9,862 nt of DNA, from positions 1-9,862 of the forward strand of contig DATJTV010000380.1 of NCBI GenBank assembly GCA_035503055.1, written 5' to 3'. The notes beneath the pieces are model-generated. The model was not told the DNA's origin. It saw only the letters and a program-made list of their open reading frames with translations, and searched no databases. Source of the stretch: JAKAWQ01 sp035503055 (GTDB lineage: Bacteria; Pseudomonadota; Alphaproteobacteria; Acetobacterales; Acetobacteraceae). How positions within the stretch are numbered: position 1 is the first letter of the stretch; each line of letters begins with the position of its first letter. Position numbers and translations under genes: made by a program. Below are positions 6,234 to 9,862 of the stretch, one piece after another.

Positions 6234-6686
6234 ATGGCGCTGCCCCTGATTTCGGTCCTCAACGGGCCGAACATGAACATGCTCGGCCTGCGCGAGCCGG
6301 AACGCTACGGGACGGCGACGCTCGACGATGTCGAGCAGCTCTGCGCCGAGGCCGCCGAGCAGCTCGGCTTGGCGATCGACTTCCGCCAGACCAACAGCGA
6401 GGGCGAGATCGTCTCCTGGGTGCAGGAGTGCCGCGGCCGGGCGGCAGGCATCGTCATCAACCCGGCCGGCTACACCAACACTTCGATCGCGCTGATGGAC
6501 GCGCTGCTCGCCGTCGAGCTGCCGGTGATCGAAGTGCACGTGACGAACATCCACCGGCGCGAGGAATTCCGCCACCGCTCCTTCGTCTCGCTCGCCGCGG
6601 ACGGAATCATCTGCGGGCTCGGCGTGCAGGGCTATCGGCTCGCCCTGATCGCGATGGCCGAACTCCTGGAGGAGACGGCGGAATGA
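6234..6686 (+). CDS. aroQ: Type II 3-dehydroquinate dehydratase
   Basis: Shikimate-pathway enzyme converting 3-dehydroquinate to 3-dehydroshikimate, normally a cytoplasmic dodecamer. The protein is 150 residues, the usual length. Key parts are LNGPNMNMLGLREPERYG (9-26) with Asn13, Arg20 and catalytic Tyr25, then RQTNSEGEIVSWV (51-63), INPAGYTNTSIAL (75-87) with Asn76, and VHVTNIHRREEFRHRS (101-116) with His102, Arg109 and Arg113. By alignment from memory with the Mycobacterium tuberculosis enzyme, residue 82 corresponds to active-site His81 but is Asn here (YTNTS for the usual THTS). The stop overlaps the accB start as ATGA, so aroQ-accB-accC is one unit, an order common in alphaproteobacteria. 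It is divergent from thiSG across an 80-nt gap. Confidence 0.95.
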   Translation: MALPLISVLNGPNMNMLGLREPERYGTATLDDVEQLCAEAAEQLGLAIDFRQTNSEGEIVSWVQECRGRAAGIVINPAGYTNTSIALMDALLAVELPVIEVHVTNIHRREEFRHRSFVSLAADGIICGLGVQGYRLALIAMAELLEETAE

Positions 6687-7132
6687 GCGCGCTGCCGTTC
6701 GACCCGGACGCGATTCGGGCGCTCGCTGCCTTGCTCAAGGAGACCGGCCTCACCGAGATCGAGGTCGCCGAGAAGGAGGGGCGCATCCGCGTCGCCCGCC
6801 AGCCCGGCCAGCCGGCGGCCGCGGCGGCGGGCGCCGCTCCGGTCTCCGCACCCCTCCCCACTGCCGAAACGGCGGAGGCGGAGGATGCCGCGAACCATCC
6901 GGGCGCGATCAAGAGCCCGATGGTCGGCATCGTCTATCTCGCGCCGGATCCGGGCGCGGCCCCGTTCGTGGCACTCGGCCAGGACGTCGAGGCGGGCCAG
7001 ACCCTCCTGCTCGTCGAGGCGATGAAGACGTTCAACCAGATCAAGGCGCCGCGAGCGGGACGGCTCTCGCGCATCCTCGTCCGCTCGGGCACCCCGGTGG
7101 AATACGGCGAGCCGCTGATGATCCTGGAGTAG
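6683..7132 (+). CDS. accB: Acetyl-CoA carboxylase biotin carboxyl carrier protein (BCCP)
   Basis: Carrier subunit of acetyl-CoA carboxylase, the first step of fatty acid synthesis. It presents biotin to AccC for carboxylation and then to the AccAD carboxyltransferase. The protein is 149 residues. An N-terminal helical part (about 7-40) is followed by an Ala/Pro-rich linker (about 43-67), then a biotinyl domain from IKSPMVGIVYLAPDPG to the end. The biotin site is Lys115 in EAMKTFNQI. The thumb segment APDPGAAPFVALGQ, typical of true AccB over other biotin domains, is present. The start overlaps the aroQ stop as ATGA, with GGAGGA about 9 nt upstream. Stops 30 nt before accC. Confidence 0.96.
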   Translation: MSALPFDPDAIRALAALLKETGLTEIEVAEKEGRIRVARQPGQPAAAAAGAAPVSAPLPTAETAEAEDAANHPGAIKSPMVGIVYLAPDPGAAPFVALGQDVEAGQTLLLVEAMKTFNQIKAPRAGRLSRILVRSGTPVEYGEPLMILE

Positions 7133-7162
7133 CGACCGGGAAATACCCGAGCGGACGACAGC

Positions 7163-8506
7163 ATGTTCCAGAAGATCCTGATCGCCAACCGGGGCGAGAT
7201 CGCGCTCAGGGTGCAGCGCGCCTGCCGCGAGCTCGGCATTCGCTCGGTCGCCGTCCACTCGACGGCGGACGAAGAGGCGATGCACGTCCGCCTCGCCGAC
7301 GAGAGCGTCTGCATCGGCCCGCCGCCGGCGCGCGAGAGCTATCTCAACGCGGTGGCGATCCTCTCGGCGGCGACCATCACCGGCGCCGACGCCATCCATC
7401 CCGGCTACGGGTTTCTGGCGGAGAACGCCGAGTTCGCCGAGATGGTCGAGGCGCACGGCCTCACCTTCATCGGGCCGACCTCCGCCCACATCCGCATGAT
7501 GGGCGACAAGATCGAGGCGAAGCGCGTGATGGCGGCGCACGGGGTGCCGCTCGTCCCCGGCTCCTCGGGAGCGATCACCGACGCGGCCAAGGCGAAAAAG
7601 CTCGCCTCGGACCTTGGCTATCCGGTGCTGATCAAGGCAGCCGCCGGCGGTGGCGGCCGCGGCATGCAGGTCGTGCACGACGCAGCCGAGCTTGCCGAGC
7701 GGCTCGCGCTGGCGCGCGCCGAGGCGCTCGCGGGCTTCGGCGACGACGCCGTCTATCTCGAGAAATATCTCGACCGGCCGCGGCATATCGAGCTGCAGGT
7801 GCTGGCCGACGGCGCCGGCCGCGTGGTGCATCTCGGCGAGCGCGATTGCAGCCTCCAGCGCCGCCACCAGAAGCTCCTCGAGGAGGCGGGCTCGCCGGCG
7901 CTCTCCGCGGCGGAGCGCGACCGCCTCGGCGCCCGTGCCACCGCCGCCCTTGCCGAGATCGGCTACCGCAACGCCGGCACGCTCGAGTTCCTCTACCAGG
8001 ACGGCGAGTTCGCCTTCATCGAGATGAACACGCGGCTTCAGGTGGAGCATCCGGTGAGTGAGATGATCACCGGGATCGACCTGGTGCGCGAGCAGATCCG
8101 TATCGCCGCCGGCGAATCTCTCGGCTACGCCCAGTCCGACATTCGCTTCACCGGCCACGCCATCGAGTGCCGCGTCAACGCGGAGAACCCGGTGAGCTTC
8201 GCCCCCTCCCCCGGCCGCGTCGCCGCCTACCATCCGCCCGGCGGGCTGGGCGTGCGCGTCGATTCGGCGCTCTATGCGGGCTCGGTCGTCACACCCTACT
8301 ACGACAGCCTGGTCGCGAAGCTCATCGTGCACGCGCCGGGGCGCGAGGAGGCGATCGCGCGCCTCGCGCGCGCGATCGAGGAGTTCGCGGTGATCGGGAT
8401 CGAGACGACGCTACCGCTCTTTCGCCGCATCGCCGAATCGCCGGACTTCAGGGCCGGCCGCTACAATGTCCACTGGCTCGAGCGCTTCGTCGCCGGCGCT
8501 GCCTGA
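7163..8506 (+). CDS. accC: Acetyl-CoA carboxylase, biotin carboxylase subunit
   Basis: ATP-grasp enzyme that carboxylates the biotin on AccB using bicarbonate and ATP. The protein is 447 residues, against 449 in E. coli. The N-terminal domain begins FQKILIANRGEIALRV and contains IHPGYGFLAEN (79-89). ATP binding is shown by Lys116 in MGDKIEAK, Lys158 in YPVLIKAAAGGGGRGM and EKYLDRPRHIE. The segment ERDCSLQRRHQKLLEEAGSP follows. The catalytic set Glu287, Asn289 and Arg291 is in EMNTRLQVEHPVSEM. The C-terminal domain ends YNVHWLERF. All key residues are intact. The ribosome site is weak. accA and accD are elsewhere. The last 46 bases overlap the convergent LOG-family gene. Confidence 0.97.
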   Translation: MFQKILIANRGEIALRVQRACRELGIRSVAVHSTADEEAMHVRLADESVCIGPPPARESYLNAVAILSAATITGADAIHPGYGFLAENAEFAEMVEAHGLTFIGPTSAHIRMMGDKIEAKRVMAAHGVPLVPGSSGAITDAAKAKKLASDLGYPVLIKAAAGGGGRGMQVVHDAAELAERLALARAEALAGFGDDAVYLEKYLDRPRHIELQVLADGAGRVVHLGERDCSLQRRHQKLLEEAGSPALSAAERDRLGARATAALAEIGYRNAGTLEFLYQDGEFAFIEMNTRLQVEHPVSEMITGIDLVREQIRIAAGESLGYAQSDIRFTGHAIECRVNAENPVSFAPSPGRVAAYHPPGGLGVRVDSALYAGSVVTPYYDSLVAKLIVHAPGREEAIARLARAIEEFAVIGIETTLPLFRRIAESPDFRAGRYNVHWLERFVAGAA

Positions 8507-9042
8507 AGCCGCGCCAGCACCGAATCGACGCCGGGCAATACCTCGAACAGGCCGCGCGCCGAAGGCTCGGCGAAGCCTTGCGCGACCGCCGCCTCGACGC
8601 AGGCGGCGAAGGCGGCGGCGGAGCCCACGACGTCGCAGATCAGCACCGGCTTGGCGTGCAGCCCGAGCTGCCGCCAGCTCACCATCTCAATCGTCTCGTC
8701 GAGCGTGCCGATGCCGCCGGGCAGGGCGATGAAGGCATCGGCGAGGTCGAACATGCGCTGCTTCCGGCTCGCCAGATCGCGCGTCACGATCTGGCCGGAG
8801 AGGCCGGGATGGGCGATCTCGGGCTTGCGCAGCCCCTCGGGAATGACGCCCACGATGCGCCCGCCGACGGCGAGCACGGCATCGGCGAGAGCGCCCATCA
8901 GGCCGATCTGCCCGCCGCCATAGACGACGCCGATCCCCGCCTCGGCCAGCCGCCGGCCGAGCGTGGCCGCGGCACGGCGGAAGGCGGGATCGGCGCCGTC
9001 GCGCGAGCCGCAGAAAACGGCAACGGTGCGAACGAGAGCCAT
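8461..9042 (-). CDS. LOG-family protein (cytokinin riboside 5'-monophosphate phosphoribohydrolase-like)
   Basis: 193-residue Rossmann-fold enzyme. LOG proteins cleave nucleoside 5'-monophosphates such as N6-isopentenyl-AMP, and in many bacteria AMP, to the free base and ribose 5-phosphate. Visible motifs are VFCGSRDGADPAF (9-21), VVYGGGQIGLMGALADAV (39-56), IVGVIPEGL (63-71), and the active-site pair SRKQRMFDLADAF (92-104, Arg93) and PGGIGTLDE (108-116, Glu116). The family core ends at about residue 180. The last dozen residues, ATKRSSQWTL and nearby, are read through the end of accC on the opposite strand. The ATG lies just before VRTVAVFCGS, the usual N-terminus. No clear Shine-Dalgarno is seen. 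The exact substrate cannot be told from sequence; many bacterial members are named as lysine decarboxylases, which is a legacy error. Confidence 0.93.
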   Translation of the reverse strand: MALVRTVAVFCGSRDGADPAFRRAAATLGRRLAEAGIGVVYGGGQIGLMGALADAVLAVGGRIVGVIPEGLRKPEIAHPGLSGQIVTRDLASRKQRMFDLADAFIALPGGIGTLDETIEMVSWRQLGLHAKPVLICDVVGSAAAFAACVEAAVAQGFAEPSARGLFEVLPGVDSVLARLQAAPATKRSSQWTL

Positions 9043-9097
9043 CGGATTCTGGTACCCGCGCGCCGTGCGGAAGGCCAGAGCCCCCTCGCCCGCCGCG

Positions 9098-9127
9098 TTG
9101 CCACGCCTGGGGCCCCGCCGCTAGATT
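9098..9127 (+). promoter_or_regulatory. Possible promoter for the PPOX-family gene
   Basis: TTGCCA (9098-9103, five of six -35 bases), 18-bp spacer, TAGATT (9122-9127, four of six -10 bases). Transcription would start near 9134, giving a leader of about 67 nt that is very GC-rich and contains the self-complementary GCCCGGCCGGGC. It lies in the 159-nt gap between the divergent LOG and PPOX genes. No comparable promoter was found for the LOG gene. Confidence 0.35.
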
Positions 9128-9187
9128 GACCCCGTGGGGACAAGGCGACCCGGGCCCGGCCGGGCGCCTGCTTTCGTACACGCGATT

Positions 9188-9193
9188 GGGGAG
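9188..9193 (+). promoter_or_regulatory. Ribosome binding site GGGGAG deciding the PPOX-gene start
   Basis: GGGGAG lies 8 nt before the ATG at 9202. Earlier in-frame candidates, GTG at 9193 and ATG at 9196, overlap or nearly touch this site; ATG at 9211 is 17 nt away. The ATG at 9202 has the best spacing. Confidence 0.55.
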
Positions 9194-9201
9194 TGATGCC
9201 G

Positions 9202-9600
9202 ATGGTGACGATGCCCGCTGAGTTCCTGGACCTGCTCCAGGAGAAGAAGGCCTTCGCCAGCCTGGCGACCGTGATGCCCGACGGAACGCCGCAGGTGACG
9301 CCGGTCTGGTTCGATTACGAGGGCGGAGTTGTGCGCGTGAACTCGGCCAAGGGCCGGGTCAAGTCGCGCAACATGACCGAAGGAGCGCCGGTCGCGCTCT
9401 CGATCATGGATCCGGAGAATCCCTATCGCTACATCCAGATCCGCGGCCGCGTCGCGCACATCGCCGAGCAAGGAGCCGACGCGCATATCGACCGGCTCGC
9501 CAAGAAATATCTCGGCAAGGACAAATATCCCTTCTCACAGCCCGGCGAGGTGCGGGTCATGTTCGAGATCGAGCCGAAGGCCACGCACACGATGGGCTGA
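9202..9600 (+). CDS. PPOX-family (pyridoxamine 5'-phosphate oxidase-like) flavin/F420-binding protein
   Basis: 132-residue split-barrel protein. The opening FLDLLQEKKAFASLATVMPDGTPQVTPVWFDYEGG is the classic pattern of the Rv1155-like PPOX group annotated as probable F420-dependent. Next come VRVNSAKGRVKSRNM (45-58), whose basic residues contact cofactor phosphate in this fold, and YRYIQIRGRVAHI (75-87). The end has KKYLGKDKYPF (101-111) and VMFEIEPKATHTMG. Such proteins act as small homodimeric oxidoreductases; the cofactor may be F420, FMN or haem, and sequence alone does not decide. The gene stands alone on its strand, convergent with a luciferase-like oxidoreductase gene across an 82-nt gap holding a large inverted repeat. 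The start was chosen by ribosome-site spacing. Confidence 0.88.
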   Translation: MVTMPAEFLDLLQEKKAFASLATVMPDGTPQVTPVWFDYEGGVVRVNSAKGRVKSRNMTEGAPVALSIMDPENPYRYIQIRGRVAHIAEQGADAHIDRLAKKYLGKDKYPFSQPGEVRVMFEIEPKATHTMG

Positions 9601-9605
9601 ACGCT

Positions 9606-9659
9606 AGTGTCCCGATTCCGAAGTCCGCCGCATTGAAATGCGGACGGAATCGGGACACT
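9606..9659. repeat. 54-bp inverted repeat with perfect 15-bp arms; likely bidirectional terminator or mobile-element remnant
   Basis: AGTGTCCCGATTCCG (9606-9620) is exactly repeated in inverted form at 9645-9659. The interior can fold again: CCGCATT (9628-9634) with AATGCGG (9637-9643), or TCCGC (9624-9628) with GCGGA (9640-9644). A T-rich stretch (CTCTTTGTTTT, 9662-9672) follows on the plus side. It begins 5 nt after the PPOX stop and ends 23 nt before the convergent gene's stop, the right place for a shared terminator. Such long exact arms also resemble paired IS ends or a MITE. Confidence 0.75.
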
Positions 9660-9679
9660 CGCTCTTTGTTTTCAGCAGC

Positions 9680-9691
9680 CTGCTAGAGCAG
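9680..9691. repeat. Short palindrome CTGCTAGAGCAG over the LLM-gene stop codon
   Basis: Five-base perfect arms with a 2-nt centre, containing the CTA that is the minus-strand TAG stop. It is too short to mean much alone but belongs to the inverted-repeat cluster here. Confidence 0.4.
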
Positions 9692-9862
9692 ATCTCCGAT
9701 GGCGTTGCGGTAGCGCCGCAACGCCGCGAGATGATCGGCGAGCGACTTGCCCGCGATCCTTCGATGATGGGTGCGGCCGTAAGTGCTGTTGAGCGTCACA
9801 TGGGTTACGCCGGCCGATTTCCAGAAGTTGAATTGCGCGCGCCAGGCCTTTTCGTCGCCGTC
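9683..9862 (-). CDS. C-terminal end of a probable luciferase-like (LLM-class) oxidoreductase, cut by window edge
   Basis: Open reading frame entering from the right edge; the last 59 residues and a TAG stop are visible. The segment AWRAQFNFWKSAGVTHVTLNST, then a short variable part, then LADHLAALRRYRNAIGDLL, matches the usual C-terminus of LLM-class flavin- or F420-dependent oxidoreductases. In that family a strand with GxTHxxxN is followed by a helix with HxxALRRY. No start codon is needed because the gene continues beyond the window. It is convergent with the PPOX-family gene. The family call rests on a short tail, so it is moderate; cofactor and substrate are unknown. A perfect 10-bp hairpin lies within the coding sequence close to the stop. 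Confidence 0.6.
   Translation of the reverse strand, partial: DGDEKAWRAQFNFWKSAGVTHVTLNSTYGRTHHRRIAGKSLADHLAALRRYRNAIGDLL
9701..9725. repeat. Perfect 10-bp inverted repeat, 5-nt loop, inside the LLM-gene 3' end
   Basis: GGCGTTGCGG (9701-9710) and CCGCAACGCC (9716-9725) are exact reverse complements around TAGCG. On the minus strand it covers the codons for AALRRYRNAI, so it is coding as well as a very stable potential RNA hairpin 15 nt before the stop codon. Confidence 0.6.

Noticed and set aside
6632..8332. 566-codon minus-strand open frame antisense to accB-accC
   Set aside because: Arg/Asp/Gly/Ala-rich shadow frame crossing two clear genes, with no family resemblance.

Overview
The window is strongly GC-rich, densely coded bacterial chromosome. 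Short or overlapping gene junctions, the gene order aroQ-accB-accC, a biotin motif EAMKTFNQI and a FixK/FNR-type palindrome all suggest an alphaproteobacterium, perhaps Rhodospirillales or Acetobacterales. That placement is inferred from content only. No tRNA, rRNA, CRISPR array or intact mobile element was seen, and no gene-free stretch exceeds about 165 bases.

Positions 1-5007, minus strand: a six-gene operon for an ABC-2 type exporter of the YbhGFSR/YhiI-RbbA-YhhJ kind. In transcription order it runs TetR-type repressor, HlyD-like membrane fusion protein, ATPase 1, ATPase 2, permease 1 and permease 2 (cut by the window edge). Four of the five junctions are ATGA or TGATG overlaps and the fifth is a 4-nt gap, so the genes are probably translationally coupled. 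The two ATPases are separate genes rather than the fused tandem ATPase of YbhF/RbbA. Their unusual residues fall in the same predicted ATP site. A 20-bp imperfect palindrome just upstream of tetR is the likely autoregulatory operator, and a perfect FNR/FixK-like palindrome lies about 100 bp further upstream.

Positions 5111-6188, minus strand: thiS-thiG, the sulfur carrier and thiazole synthase of thiamine synthesis, with a stem-loop over the thiG stop codon. No other thi gene is present.

Positions 6199-8506, plus strand: aroQ-accB-accC, divergent from thiSG. These encode type II 3-dehydroquinase, the biotin carrier protein and biotin carboxylase, so the cluster joins the shikimate pathway to the first step of fatty acid synthesis. 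AroQ has Asn where the family normally has an active-site His.

Positions 8461-9862: a LOG-family phosphoribohydrolase gene is convergent with accC and overlaps it by 46 bp. Divergent from it is a small PPOX-fold flavin/F420-type protein. Convergent with that is the C-terminal end of a probable luciferase-like (LLM) oxidoreductase, cut by the window edge. The gap and gene end between the last two carry a cluster of inverted repeats, including a 54-bp element with perfect 15-bp arms.

Most of the window is ordinary core and transport genes, and I do not see a clearly new system. The best second looks are the repeat cluster at 9606-9725, the asymmetric ATPase pair, the AroQ substitution and the FNR-like site.
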